NCBI GenBank assembly: GCA_015179125.1 | Contig: WHVA01000252.1 | Coordinates: 62,001-126,000, forward strand | Reading direction: 5' to 3' | DNA: 64,000 nucleotides | Source of the DNA: Gautieria morchelliformis | Taxonomy: Eukaryota; Basidiomycota; Agaricomycetes; Gomphales; Gomphaceae | Part shown: piece after piece, positions 1-12,032 of the stretch | How positions within the stretch are numbered: position 1 is the stretch's first letter | Layout: each line of letters opens with the position of its first letter | The notes under the pieces: model-generated | The model's database searches: none | Told to the model about the DNA's origin: nothing | Seen by the model: the letters and a program-made list of their open reading frames with translations, nothing else | Position numbers and translations under genes: made by a program

Positions 1-785
1 GAAGGCAATGAGAAAGGGACACACACCATGTTTCTGACCCGCACTGTAAACAGCAGGAGCGATTCATAGGGAAAAGGAATAGCCAAGCATGTGTCACCCC
101 TGACAAACACTCAAAACTACATCATCCCCATATAGGCAAAGATAAGATAAAGGGATTGTAAGCTTACGAGATGGACAAGTGCTTCCAATGTGAGCACCCA
201 TAGCAGGAAATGTTGTATTACAAAGTTCTGCTAACTTTATTTATAGAGTGAAGAAGTAACCCATACATGGCAACAAATACAAAGAACTGGGAAGCCGGAT
301 CTATACCTTGTGACCTTAGAAGCCCTTGTATTTGACAAGGGAATTGTGTAAAATATATACCAATTGTTCTATATGTAGGCTGGGGTTTTTTGAGAGGTTT
401 TATCAGGTTTTGCTTGGAAGAACTTTCATGAAAAGAATTCATCAATTAGATCTTGAGAAACTCTTTAAAACCTTACCAGACTGAGTGTTTTGGACCAGAA
501 TTCACGACTACACAAGCAGCACACTTGTCAGCTTCCCAGAGTCATGATCCCACTCCTTTCTCTCGCCAGGCTGAATCTGAACCATGTCCACCTCAGTCTC
601 ACTGTCATCTGAGACCTCTTCAACTTCATTTGGGGCATTCAAAAGGACAAATGACCAGTCCATGCTGTCTTCCATCATCCACATCACTGACTTCTGGAAT
701 GAAATCTGGGTCAGCTAAGCTCTCTAAAGGGTCTGCAATCAGTGCGAAGTCAAAGATTTTAGAGCCTGAAGCTTGCTGAAGCATT
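1..785. other. Left flank, no recognisable complete gene
   Basis: I see no complete gene here. On the minus strand, about 640-790, an open stretch reads like the C-terminal end of a protein, with peptides such as ASGSKIFDFALIADPLES and DPDFIPEVSD before a stop. It is cut off on its N-terminal side by the copia LTR that starts at 786, so it may be the remnant of the gene or repeat into which that element inserted. I do not recognise the family. The rest (1-640) contains short chance frames only. Confidence 0.3.
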
Positions 786-1138
786 TGTAAGAACTGTGGT
801 AAATATATAACTATACGAGTATCACTCAGTGCTTGCTTTGTCGCAAAGTACTGTATTATTTACCTATACGATTATCACTACAAATCATATAGGTGAGTTG
901 AAATAAATGTGAGACTAGTCATAAGCATCTTACCTCAGTGCTTGCTTCGTCCCAAAGTACTGAGGTAGAGTGAAGAAAATACTAGCTACTTATAGTTCCT
1001 AGAGAACAATGAGAATAAAGGACAATGGGAATAAAGAGCAATGGAAATATTGGACAATGGAACTGCGCACTTGCTGTGTCACAATGAGGTGACACCGGGT
1101 AACGCGGTTTGCTCCTAGCTTACACGTTCACTCCTACA
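786..1138 (-). repeat. 3' LTR of the first copia element
   Basis: This is a 353-base LTR whose minus-strand ends are TGTAGGAG and TTCTTACA, the TG...CA form expected of LTRs. A purine-rich tract (read on the minus strand) lies just inside it at about 1139-1150. The same terminal sequences are found at 34561-34919 on the plus strand, which sets both borders. A partial copy of the other end is at 6101-6243. Confidence 0.85.
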
Positions 1139-4100
1139 CTCCCCCTCAAACTGCAGTCAGCCTGAGATCTACAACAAAATGCTTGACCTTTGTCAAAGGC
1201 AACGCCTTGGTAAGTGTATCAGCCACCATGTCGTTCATAGGGCAGTACACCAGGCGCAGGATGCCCTGTTCAACGATCCATCGGATGAAATGGTAACATA
1301 TGTCAATGTGTTTGGTGTGAGCATGGTACTGATGATCTTTGGCGAGCGCAATAGCAGATTGATTGTCAGAAAACATGGTTGTAGGTGACATGTTTATGTT
1401 AAAGAGCTGCTGGATTAGGGTGCATAACCACATCACTTCCTTGGCAGCATGTGCGGCGGTGACGTACTCACTCTCAGTCATGGACAGGGAAATGATTTGC
1501 TGTCATTTTGCGCTCCAGGAAACAGCTCCGCCATTGATAATGAACGCGTATCTGGAAATCGCACGCCTATCTTTGGCCATGCTACCATCAGCATCAGTGT
1601 ATCCAATCAATTCATTCTTGGTATGTCCGTAAGTCAACCATAGATTCATAGTGCCCTACAGGTACTGAAAAATTCATTTAACAGCACTCCAGTGACCAGG
1701 GCCGAACTTGGTCGAATATATGGATACGGCTTGTATGGCGAAGGCGATATCAGGAGGGGTTGCAAGAGTGGCATACATGAGTGATCCAACAGCCTCCCTA
1801 TAAGATGTGTCACGCATTTCTGCCCATTCAGCCGTGGTCTTAGGGGTTTGCGAAATGGAGAGAAGTAGGCCATGTTCCATTGGCATGGATACAGGCCTGA
1901 GATCTCTGAAATTATACCTACATATAATTCACTCCATGTAAGAGCATTGTGAGAGGTGTATGGTACGTCTCTCCCTGTCTCATATGATTTTGATGCTTAA
2001 CAGCCAATGCAGCTCACCAAGGTCAGTGATTTTGACATGCTTTGAAATTCCTGCTTTAAACTGCTTTACCACCATCTCTGATGTCGCAGCAATAGTGCAA
2101 TCGTCAACGTGTACCAAGATCGTGTGTGAGTTGTTTGTGCATCAAAAGAAAACAGCCTGATCTACATCACAGCAGGACAAGAACAACTTGGTGAGCATTA
2201 TATCAACAAGTTTTTGATATCAACACCGTCCAGATTGCTTCAGTCTATATAGGGTTTTTCATAGAAGGCCGACTTTTCCAGATGAATTTGATGCATGGTA
2301 TTCCGGCAGTTGAGCCAAATATATGGTCTCCTTGTCAGTGAGTTCCCCATTCAGATACGTGCCTTTAATGTCTATATGATGTAACTCCATGTCGTTTGCA
2401 GCCACCAAGGCCAGCACCATCCTTATCAAAGATAGTTTTTCTACGGGGGCAAATGTGTCAAAATAATAGACACCAGGTACCTGTGATAATCCTTGTGCAA
2501 CAAGGCAGGCTTTGTATCTGACTACATTTCCCACAGCATCTTTTTTTGCTCTAAAAACCCATTTTGACCCCACAATATTTGCACCAGTTGGTGCATCAGT
2601 GAGTTCCCAAGCTCCTGCGTTACAGAGCACAGCTAACTCCTCATGGCTAGCTGACTCCCATAGGTGCCAGTTGGGACGCCTCTTCACTTCAGCCAAGGTT
2701 CGAGGTTCAATCGCTTCAACCTCACTTGTTTCTGCAATGAGCACATAGCCATCGACTTCGTCAGCCACCATCATCCAATTGGCAGTTCCTTCTCCTTCCA
2801 GTACATCCTGAGTCTTTTTTGCAATGGAAGACATCTGGACTCTCATTGGAATAGCAGGATCTGATGATTGGTGAGAGGATGTTCCATGCCCTTCGAGAAT
2901 ATCTCTGATGCATTGACTGGGTTTTCACAGACGTTTGGCAGGTGCCTCGGCATCGGAATCGGACTGTGGTTCGCTGGTGTGGGGCACAGACGGGACGGTA
3001 GGTATGGGTGCATTGGAGGAGAGGGTTTTGTTTACTGGTGCGTTAGTTTCCATCTCGATAATTTTCCAATTCTCCCCCTTGAGGCGAGAAGCTGACGCAG
3101 AGGTGTTGTCAAAGTGGATGTTGCGTTCCACAGTGACATATTTCTTCTCCAGCCAGTACATACAGAAACCTTTACTCTGTTCATCGACCCCTATCCAGCG
3201 GCCTTCTGATACTCGACTGCCGAGCTTGTTGCCCCCTTCTGTGTGTACCCACACTTTTTCTTCCCATTCATGTATGCGCATTAGGTTAGGCTTGACTCTG
3301 AATGTGGCTTCGTGTGGCATTTGGCCATCGACTGCTTTCGTTGAGGTATGGTTCATTAGCCAGATGGCGTGCCAGGCCGCATCTCCCCATAGGAACCTCA
3401 GGAGCCCACTGGCATGCAACAGGGCTCATATTCATTCAACAATTGTGCAATTGCGCCTTTCGGCAACGCCATTGTGCTGGGGAGTGTCATGCACAGTAAG
3501 CTTTTGAGTGGTACCTTTGGATTTCAGGTATGAAGCAAAATATTTGCCTAGGTATTCACCACCGTGATCGGAGTGGAGTTTCCTGATACAAGTATTGAGT
3601 TGCGTGCTCACCCATGTATTGTACTCCTTGTAGGCTCCAAGTGCTTCGTCCTTCATGCGTAAGAGATATAGGTGAGTCAGTCGAGTCAGGTCGTCGGTGA
3701 ACGTGATGTAATAATGTTTTCTGGCCTTTGTGGTGACTGGGGCAGGTCCCCATAGGTCACTGTGCACCTCTTCTCCAAATGCAGAGGCTCTATTGCCTTC
3801 CCTGAGCTTCAGAACTGGTTTCCGCATTGCCTTTGCATATATGCATGACTTGCAGAAGAGTGGTTCACCAGTAGACATCGTGTTGATCTTTACTCCTGTC
3901 ACAAACCCCTTTGAAGCTAACTTCTTAGCTGTTTCAGGAGAAATGTGACCCATTTGACGGTGAAACTGGTCCAGCATAAGTACCTCTTCAGCTGCATTTG
4001 CCGTTTCATACTCATGTGAAACACGATAGAGACCATGTCCAGACTTTGGGACTGTGACGATCAGTTGTCATTTTCGATCTCGTATTTCACATTTGCCATT

Positions 4101-4763
4101 TGCAAATGATACAATGAAACTGGTGTCATCAAGCCATCCAATCAACACAAGTGTATAACCGACATCCGGTGAGTACAACACTTCAGTCAAATGGAGCTGA
4201 GATGTCGTGACTCCATTAGGTATGTTGATTTTCATCTCACCCTTCCCGACTGCATTGAAATTCTTTCTGTTTTCAGCTCGGAAGGATTTTGGGGCTATTA
4301 GAGTATAACTCGTCACTGTGTCTCGGTATGGGGTTATGTGTCTTGTGCATCCGGAATTATAGACTTCGGTTGGAGGTAAGTTTTCTGCCGCGCTGTTGAC
4401 CTCTGCACAAACTGCATGCGCATCCTCCTGGTCAACGCTGACAAGTGAACAGGTATCACTTTCATCAATTATGGGAAACTCCTCAGTCTCACGGTTATTT
4501 TATGAGTCATCACCAACTTCAGAAAACCAGTCATCTGCACAATCTTCATCCAAGTCGGACTCGTAGTTCATCAGCAGTTGGGGTAGCTCGTCATCCAAGT
4601 CACAATCGGTGAAGAAGGTGGCACCTTCTTTGTCATCAGATTCAACAGCGGCATTGGCAGAGCCTGCACCTCTAGGTGAGTTGTGTTTCTTGTCACCTGC
4701 CATTTTGTCAGGTTTAGGACACTTGTTCTTATAGTGTCCTTTGTCTCCGCAATTCCAGCAAGT

Positions 4764-5290
4764 TGTAAGGACCCGGCCTTTGTCCAGTTACTTACCGGTA
4801 CAACCCTTTTCCCAAGCCCGAGCCTTGTGATACTCGTGCCCAAGTACTTGTGATTCTAAGCCTGCACCCGAGCCCGAGCTCATATCCGACCTTGATCCCA
4901 TGCCCGAATCCCCCTAGTTACTGATCCCGTTCCATCACGCATCATTTGTATATTGACCTCGCCCTGATTCCCCCGCATATGCTCGCCCCTGACCCTTGCC
5001 CTCGCTCGTATATAAACCCCCTGTATGCATTCCTATTCCTCAGTCTGAAAATCAACTATTGTACCTTTGGATCCTTAGTTAGTTTCTAAGCCTTCGCCTC
5101 TTGAGCCAAACCTCGCCTCTTATTTGTTTACCTCTGAAGTTGGGACTTGTGCGTAGAGTCGGCGCAGCACATAAGCTGAAGCTAAGTCCCTCTCTGACCT
5201 CCCTATCAGAGCCTCACTCCGTAACCTCGGACCTCACCTCGGGTTTCGCCCCCAAGCTCGGTCAACCTTACGAAGGATCGTATCATAACA
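4764..5290. repeat. Solo LTR (gypsy-like) nested in copia gag
   Basis: This is a 527-base insert starting TGTAAGGACC and ending CATAACA, flanked on both sides by CAAGT (4759-4763 and 5291-5295). That is a perfect 5-base target duplication, as LTR elements make. No internal coding region is present, so this is a solo LTR left by recombination between the two LTRs of a once full element. A TATA-like stretch (CGTATATAAA) lies near 5009-5020. It sits within the zinc-knuckle part of the copia gag, so it is younger than that element. The family is not determined beyond its LTR character. Confidence 0.85.
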
Positions 5291-6100
5291 CAAGTCCCCT
5301 TCGGTTTGCACTCAAACTTCTTTCCCTTCCCATGTCCTGATACAAACATGGCCTTGTCTCTTTCTTCAGCTTTTCTGTTAGCATGCACAGGACGACAAGA
5401 CTTGTGAGCAGCATGTTGCTCATACTCTTCTGACACTCACATGATAAGCTTGTCAGGGTCAACGGTCTTGGTCAAACTGTATAACTTGGCACCTGCCAGG
5501 AGGTTTGATGCGAAGGCTGAAGGGTGAGATGGGAGGGATTTTATAATGGGTAGAGTGGTAATCCTTCTCTTCAATGTCGACTCCAAAGGTGGCTAATTCA
5601 TCTTTTTTGACATGTAGACCATTGAGAGATTCGTTGATATTCCCTCTATCCGGGAACTTCGACTCCATGAAGTGAGAACACAAGTCAGCCTGCGCAAACA
5701 CACCCTTTGATGAGAATTCCATTACTATGAGGTCCCATCAGTCTTTTAGCAATGCCTTGCCATGTACACGTATGAGAGTGGAGTTGGGGATTCGGTGAGT
5801 AAGAAGGGCCTTCGCCATATGATCATCCTTGACCTATTTAGTAAGAGCTTCCTCCTCATTGGTTGTAGGTGGAATGCTGACGATCGGCTGAGTTGTGGTG
5901 CTGTCGAAATGGCCCCATAACCCTTTTGCTTCAACAGCATCCTGGAAACGCATCGAAAATGCAATCCAGTTTAGGCCATTGGCTAGGAGCTTTGGGACAG
6001 AGGAAGGAAGGAAGTCAGTTGTGGTGAGAGTCATAGTGAACATGGCAGAGCAGGAGCAGCAGGGAACAAGCTAGTGAGATGTATGTGGGGCCCAATAACC

Positions 6101-6243
6101 AGTAAGAACTGTGATAAATATATAACTATATGAGTATCACTACAAATCATATAGGTGAGTTGAAATAAATGTGAGACTAGTAATAAGTGTCTTACCTCAG
6201 TGCTTGCTTCGTTGCAAAGTACTGAGGTAGTGTGAAGAAAATA
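6101..6243 (-). repeat. Partial 5' LTR of the first copia element
   Basis: The first 143 bases next to the gag leader match the outer part of the LTR at 786-930, including the shared stretch around GCTTGCTTCGT and AAGTACTGAGGTAG. Similarity stops near 6243, after which the sequence is unrelated, so the outer part of this LTR and the target duplication cannot be seen. Confidence 0.75.
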
Positions 6244-7368
6244 GCATTGTCTGTCTGGCTCTTTTGGTTGAGGGCAAGTTTGGTGAGGTGAAATTTTTTT
6301 GACCAGAATTTGGACTGGTCACGTGACCGGGGAATTTTCGGTATTTTGGAATTATGCACATTTCACTAAGTTTCCTTCTAAATTTTAAATTTGGCGGCCT
6401 GCGGTGCAATTTGGCGCCGTCGGCAGACTTGCTTCCTTTTAGCGTCTTACACTGTACAAGAAGAGCACCAACGATGCGAGCACCGAGTACTCCGTAAGGG
6501 TTAGGTCTGCTTTAAGAATGCATTAATTAGATGCATCCATCTCTTGCGTATTAGCACTGGCCTGATTTTGCCATTGTAACAAATGATTGAGAAGCGACAA
6601 ACATTGTACACACAAGAATGGGGTAGGTAGATTCTAGGTGAGGGGCTGTGAATGTTAATTAAGTATTATACCTGGACTTGACCTCTTTGATATCATTGAT
6701 ATGATGTCGTCAGCCCTCATTTGCGATACCGACTCAACAAGAATTTCAATCGTTGTATAAGTAATGCGTGCGTGAGCTGTGAGCAGGTGACTAAAGAACC
6801 CCCCAACTAAAGGGCCGATCCCGAGCGAGGCGTGACGGCCGATTCGAACGAGGTTCGCCCCATTACATTAAGATATGCAAGTTACCTCAAGTGGCTATAT
6901 TCCCGGCATTGACCACAGTGACTGTCCTATTGGTATAGTTCTGGGCCCTGGTGCCACGACTCTCTTTGCATACATTGGACGGTAATTGCCTTGATTGAAG
7001 AGAGAGAGAGATACTTACATCGACAATGGTGTAGGAAGCGACGCTTTTGTGCGTCTGATCAGCCAGATTGGCAGCCCGATCGACTCCGACCAAGGTATGC
7101 ATGCATCTTGAACACAGGCTTCTCATCGCCTCAAGGCACTCAAAGGCCTCTACCAAAGAAATCCGAGTGGATTACAATAGAAGTATCCCTCAGTGAACAT
7201 GGGGAGGTGTACTTCAAGTAGTTAAGTACCTATAATCTGGCCACTGCAGTAAGCTGTTGCCCAACCTCACGTGACGTATCCTCGTAATGACCGACGCCGA
7301 ATTCCCGTCCCTGCCGCAAGCGCCGTAACGTTGGAGCTCCACCGGGGTTCAGATCGTCAATAAGTACT
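6244..7368. other. Intergenic stretch without a recognisable gene
   Basis: I found no supported gene. A 12-base perfect palindrome GGTCACGTGACC lies near 6317, inside an AT-rich stretch that looks like transposon debris. Around 6890-7160 the minus strand has a frame of about 50 residues followed by a GTAAGT donor-like site and CT-rich tract, but the following frame closes quickly and I do not recognise the product. Confidence 0.4.
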
Positions 7369-8105
7369 TAGGAAGGCTGAACGCTTCAGTACGCCACATG
7401 ACTTGCCCTCTTAAAATTCGCCGGTTGACAAAATGACGAATCGCTTCTAGCTGTCGTTAGACTTGAGTCGAATACATTAGTTAGCTAAAGTTAGTCTACC
7501 GCCGGCGGCCGCAGCTCAAGTACTCCATCCAGCATTACTGATCCCCGCAGGAATAATGATAGGAGTCTTGAACTCCCATACCTCCAAGTTGGTACCTCAG
7601 AGAAGCCATTAGAGTGAGGGGTCATGTCGAAGTATAACAGCCAGATCATTTGCACATTCTCCTTAAACTCCCAGTTTCTTTTGTGCGCAGAATGGCTGTT
7701 AACCCTCAAACAGTCGCTACAGTGGTGGAATCACGCAAGTGCTGACGTGTGGAAGCGATGCCTACATATCTAACCTACCTCTTTTCATGCAGTAACCATT
7801 ACCAAGTACTCGTGGGTTGCATCTCTGGCGTTCTTGCTATATGACCATGGTGAGAGCAACACTACAAATACCAACCACATGCTGACTGTGATTCAGTGAT
7901 CACCCTCGATGTCGAAGTTAGTTCCACAATTTCATATTGCCGTATGTTTCCTTGACGTACGTCAGGTGGTCAATGTTTGGAATCGCCCACGCTCACTGAG
8001 CGGGTGGCTATTTATATGGGTCAGTCTCCAACAAAGACCGAACCTATTCACTTAGAATAATAGCAACCACCGTAGACTCGCTGCTTCGGATTTGCCTTAC
8101 TCACC
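7369..8105 (+). promoter_or_regulatory. Duplicated upstream region of DUF6533 copy A
   Basis: This stretch aligns with 52838-53610 and 56809-57609, the upstream regions of the two other close DUF6533 copies. All three begin with GAAGGCTGA(A/G)CGCTTCAGTACGC and end just before an ATGnCGGTCACAGG start. It therefore marks the left edge of cassette copy A and probably held the promoter and 5' leader. No open frame is shared between the copies. Confidence 0.6.
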
Positions 8106-9310
8106 ATGGCGGTCACAGGTGCCCATATATCTCGCCCCGTTCATGCCAAGGAAAAATTAAAGGCGGCACACGGAAGTCTTATTTCATGGCTCTCTCTCGA
8201 ATAAGGTTTGCATTTCTCTGAGGATCACTGCGATATACAGCCTATTGAGGATTATTTTCACAGTTGTAGGTGCAACCTTGGTCAGTGCTAGACCATAACA
8301 TTGATTTCATATTATTGTTCAGCTGCAATTTTTTCTTTTGGTGGGAGGTTCTATGGTATGTCCTATTAGATGCGTTTCTCGACTCCAATTGACAATTACA
8401 GCGTTAAATGGTTTATCGTTACCATTCAAGGTAAAGGAACGCCTCATCAAAGGTTTGTAAGGTGATACTGACAAGTACCATAGTCATTCTACTTATCCGT
8501 GTACGCCCCCTTTCTCCTCATATAAAATGTTGGGATCTAAACTTGTTACAGGTTTATGCTGTTTATGGTCGCAACAAACACATTCTCTTTGGCGGGGCTG
8601 GATTCCTTCTGCTATCGCTAATCGCCACCGTCCTCCTTTGGGCTTTCCACCATTTCACTGGTAAAGCTCGGGATCTCAATATTCTTCCCAGTACATACTC
8701 ATGAACTGAACAGCCCTAGGATTACCTCCCGTTGACGGCATAACTGGGTGCTTTGTTCCTATTACGCCGAATCTCTTTGGCCTTGCTTTCGTTCCGGATA
8801 TTTTGACCGAAGTAATCCTATGCCTCCTCATGCTTTACCAAGCATGGATAACATATAAGAACGATTATGGCTCACGGTTACTGAAGATACTCATTCAGGA
8901 CAGGTCAGCATCCTTGTTGTTCTTGCCTAATTATCAGCCTTGGCAGCTCTAACGTATAGGCGGCAGTGTACTGTATTTTTCCAGGTCAATGGCTAGATTG
9001 CTCACGCCGATGCCCTAATAACATTTACTTTAAAGCATCTTTGGTGTTCTACTTTTGAATATCCTGGTCCCTTTCTTTGTTCCTCGAAAGTATGTGCAAA
9101 TTGGATATGGGTATGTCGTTTAAATTGTCGAGAGAACAGATGACACTGACACTGTTTCAAGATGGTTGTATGCAGTACCTTGCACTATGGGCAGCCGCCT
9201 CCTTCTCAGCATGCTTCAACAAGCATTCGAAGAGGGGTACACATCGGCATTTCAAAGTGATACGGTATTGCAGTTTGAACAACAATTATGCAGCACCCGC
9301 TCCGAAGTGT
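8106..9310 (+). pseudogene. DUF6533-type membrane protein gene, copy A, degenerate
   Basis: I infer a multi-helix membrane protein of the DUF6533 family, a basidiomycete-expanded group of seven-helix proteins of unknown function. Recognisable exon pieces in order are a first hydrophobic segment with HNIDFILLFSC and FFFWWEVLWYV (about 8270-8400), VYAVYGRNKHILFGG followed by a long hydrophobic run (about 8552-8660), PVDGITGCFVPITPN with TEVILCLLMLYQAWITYKN (about 8722-8890), and a terminal VPRKYVQIGYG with GSRLLLSMLQQAFEE (about 9090-9230). Intron borders such as CATTTCACTG/GTAAAG and CAGCCCTAG/GATTAC are visible. Reading frames are interrupted by stops between and inside exons, so it looks non-functional. 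It is closest to copies at 53611 and 57610. Confidence 0.65.
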
Positions 9311-9426
9311 TGAAAAAAACAAATGCGCGTATGTAGTTTACATAATCAGCATTTAATAGTTGTGCCGGGGAGATTGCCGAAGAACGACGTAAGGCTCTTT
9401 ACGTACACCTGTACACCTTAGCTGCT

Positions 9427-9593
9427 ATGACATCTTTCGCTTCCAAACAAACCCAGAGGAACTCAAGGAAACCAAAGTCTTTCATCAATCCTTCCAATCC
9501 CCCGGCCAAGTTGTCTGTCGAGACTTACATATCCTCTACATCTACCGAGAAGAGTTACACTCCTGCCGGACTATACAGTGGCTTACCGTCAAA
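9427..9593 (+). pseudogene. SET-MYND gene exon 1 copy A, split by hAT insertion
   Basis: The 55-codon stretch starting MTSFASKQTQRNSRKPKS matches the first exon of the intact SET-MYND gene at 59115. It breaks off at 9593 where a hAT element begins, and 14 further bases of the same exon (CCTAGAACTCAGGC) reappear at 13657-13670 beyond the element. Nothing of exons 2-9 follows, so this is a 5' fragment. It shows that cassette copy A included the start of the SET-MYND gene, in the same order behind the DUF6533 gene as in copies C and D. Confidence 0.8.
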
Positions 9594-9825
9594 TAGTGAT
9601 GGGCATGGCCTGGCTTGGCCTGAAAGCCGTGGCTTTGGCCTGGCTCGCCCTGGCTTTGGCTTGCTAAAATCCTGAGCCAGGCCATTAGCACTTGGTCTGG
9701 CTCAGCTCGGGCTTGGCCTTGGCTTGGGCCATGGCCTGTTGGTGGGAGAGGATGGCAAAAAGGAGATGTATTTACTTGCCCCTCCGAGGTGCAGAATTCA
9801 TGCAATTTGTCTCTCTCAAGATCCT

Positions 9826-9892
9826 CAGGACTCCATGAGATGTTTCTGCAGAGTACATCATGTTCTCTGTGGAAACACCTCATGGAGTCCTG
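9826..9892. repeat. Imperfect hairpin inside the hAT element
   Basis: The arms 9826-9853 and 9865-9892 are reverse complements at 25 of 28 positions and enclose an 11-base loop. The outer 14 bases (CAGGACTCCATGAG / CTCATGGAGTCCTG) pair perfectly. A transcript from either strand would fold into a small-RNA-precursor-like stem. It could be a regulatory hairpin, a small RNA source or the remnant of a small foldback insertion. Confidence 0.7.
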
Positions 9893-11456
9893 CAAGGGGC
9901 GCATCGATGACAAGCCAAGGCTCGACGACAAGGCAATCAAAGCCTTGGTAGTAGAAGCCTTTCTATTACAAGGTAGGAGGTCCCAGAGAAGAAGAACATG
10001 ACGGTTTCAACGTTTATCAACGAGAGAAGTTGATTCACGTGAAAACATTATGTCCTGGCAGAAGGGATGGATCAGCATGTAATAGTTAAAATATGAGCAT
10101 CTGACACAAATGCGTTGCTGGAGCAATGAGCAATTGAAATCACAAGGTACCGGCTTACATTCGTGTCACATGTGACACATTCTCATTGGCTCCGATTGAT
10201 TATCCACCAATACAGTCACCGCGTTTTAGGGCTTGGTGTTTGTGGTCGGAATACATATCCTGATCCGATATGGTTTGAGACAGGGCTACATAAAGCAAGG
10301 TACTAGTTAGTAATCAGATTCCACGATGATCCCGGCAAGGTGAACGTCCAAATACCCGGGAGTGACATCAAATCTAATCGACCCTGTGTCCTACCTTGAA
10401 GGTATCAGATTCTGGTCACCCTCCATCCTCGATGACAAGCTTTAGTGCCAATTGGTTGAGTGCTTGCTAGCAATTGCTCTCAAACGTGCTTTGACCATGT
10501 GAGGTCAACCCAGAATGCATCTGGGGAGCTATACATTCACCAAATGAACTTAGAAAATATTGTTATGTAACAGCGATGCTCGTACTAATATACTAATAGT
10601 ACTAAGTACTAGTACTACTTGTATTTGTAAGTTCATTTTGTTTCAGACTCCATTGCTTTCACCCCTACCACCACAACCCACTCACAGTGTGCCTCTGGCG
10701 GCTATAATAACATCCTTCTTGACTGTTGGTCCCTGCCTCAGAGTCAGTCAGCTCAGGGGGATGTTTATAACTGTCATATATATGTATATATAGCTTAGCT
10801 CATCTATATTTCATAAAATATATCACAATTGAGGCAGTTGCCAGCACCTGTAAGGCATGCTTAATCCTAGCCCTAAAGTTATTTCTCACAGTCTGCTGCT
10901 CCCCCAGGAAAGGTTGTATACCCTATTGTCTAAACATCAATAGTTGCATATCTTTGTACAATACATGCATATTATTTTAAACATACCTTCTAATCAGATC
11001 TATCAACCATATATAATAATATAGTACAGGTATTGTCCATACTTGCCTCTACATTCTATCATCATACATCTAAAAATTTGGCTATATATGTTTAACATAT
11101 AGTCATCCACATCCTCTCTGAAATTGCTCTGTTATATCAATACACACCATGCTTTAGCACATACAACCATATTTTTAAAATATCAGAACATTCAAAAAAA
11201 TTTAGGATATCCACAATATACAAGTTGCTCAAAATGATGGACTATGAATTCGGTTAGGGTTGATATTTTAAAAGATATCTAATATATCCTAGAAGAATAT
11301 ACATTGTTGTCAATGTGAACATCCTCCTCAACAATCGGTACTCTGCGTTGGCAATTGATACCATAGGCTTGTGACAACGCGAGAACAGGGGGGGCAACCG
11401 AGTGAAGGGTGCGTCCCTCGCCCTCCCACGCCGCATGCTGACTGACCCACAGGGTG
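9893..11456. other. hAT interior, no recognisable gene
   Basis: This AT-rich interior of the hAT element has only short chance frames. A (TACTAG)-like low-complexity patch lies about 10580-10620. No transposase motifs (DDE residues, hATC dimerisation region) are visible on either strand. Confidence 0.5.
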
Positions 11457-12032
11457 TTACACGCACACGCACATGCCATGCATCGCACAACTCGAAGACG
11501 GGCGCGAAGACGTGGTGTGGAACAAGGGTGTGCCGCAGTTTTGTGTCTCTCTTTCTGTGTGGTTGGGCTGATGCGGTGTTGGTCAGATTCATATTCGTTT
11601 TCTGGTTTTTGTTGCCTCGCTCGAGATGCTGGTCGATGACGCCGCGGCGTGAAGCTCGGGGACCTGTATATCCACAGCATGCGATTTAGCCCCGGTGGGA
11701 AGCTCCTCATGATGGGTGCCAAGGATAAACAGATACGCATGAGTGGCGCAACGTGTTTGCGAGGGCGGGGGAGCGGGCGGGGTGCGGTGATGGGTGCTGA
11801 CTTTGCCTCTTTTTTTTTCTGCTTTCGCAGGTCTAGCATGTCGCAAAAAAGAAGCCCATCCACACCGTGTTCGAGGGGCACCAGGAGGAAATCTATTCGC
11901 TTGACTTTTCCGGCAACGGGCGGCTTATCATGTCTGGTCCTGGAATAAGGTGCGGTGCTGCTATGACGCGGACGCTGATGCTGACGTGCGCGCACAGACG
12001 ACGCATATATGGGATATAGAGACAAGGGGGAG
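11457..12032 (+). pseudogene. Captured fragment of a Tup1-like WD40 corepressor gene
   Basis: Four exon-like pieces match the Tup1 WD40 propeller in order: NSKTGAKT (about 11489-11512); then, after an intron-like gap, LVDDAAA and GDLYIHSMRFSPGGK with AKDKQIRM (about 11625-11735); then EGHQEEIYSLDFSGNGR with LIMSG (about 11870-11940); then THIWDIETRG (about 12001-12030). Gaps between them keep splice-like ends, for example a pyrimidine-rich TTTCTGCTTTCGCAG before the third piece. Tup1 is the histone-binding subunit of the Tup1-Ssn6 corepressor. Frames are interrupted (for instance a stop before GDLYI) and key residues have drifted. The introns show capture from genomic DNA, not from a processed transcript. 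The identification rests on memory of the family. Confidence 0.75.

Larger units (their letters stand above)
786..6243 (-). mobile_element. Ty1/copia retrotransposon, old and broken
   Basis: This is a minus-strand Ty1/copia element. Its 3' LTR is 786-1138. Going leftwards from the high-coordinate end, the parts are: a gag start near 6043; a CCHC zinc knuckle near 4705-4760; a protease/pre-integrase region about 4068-4320; integrase about 2925-3980, with the usual core around LHSDHGGEYLGKYF; reverse transcriptase pieces between about 1650 and 2850; and RNase H about 1146-1481, with a SESEYVTA-like start and KHIDICYHF. The order integrase before reverse transcriptase defines copia. The 5' LTR is recognisable only from about 6101 to 6243. 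The element is clearly a fossil with many breaks (roughly ten) and holds a solo LTR of another family. The copia 3' end at 33720-34919 belongs to the same family by LTR sequence. Confidence 0.9.

Noticed and set aside
6790-6875. Possible tRNA gene (GTTCGAATC-like loop on the minus strand)
   Set aside because: The T-stem has only about three pairs and no acceptor stem or anticodon arm can be folded.
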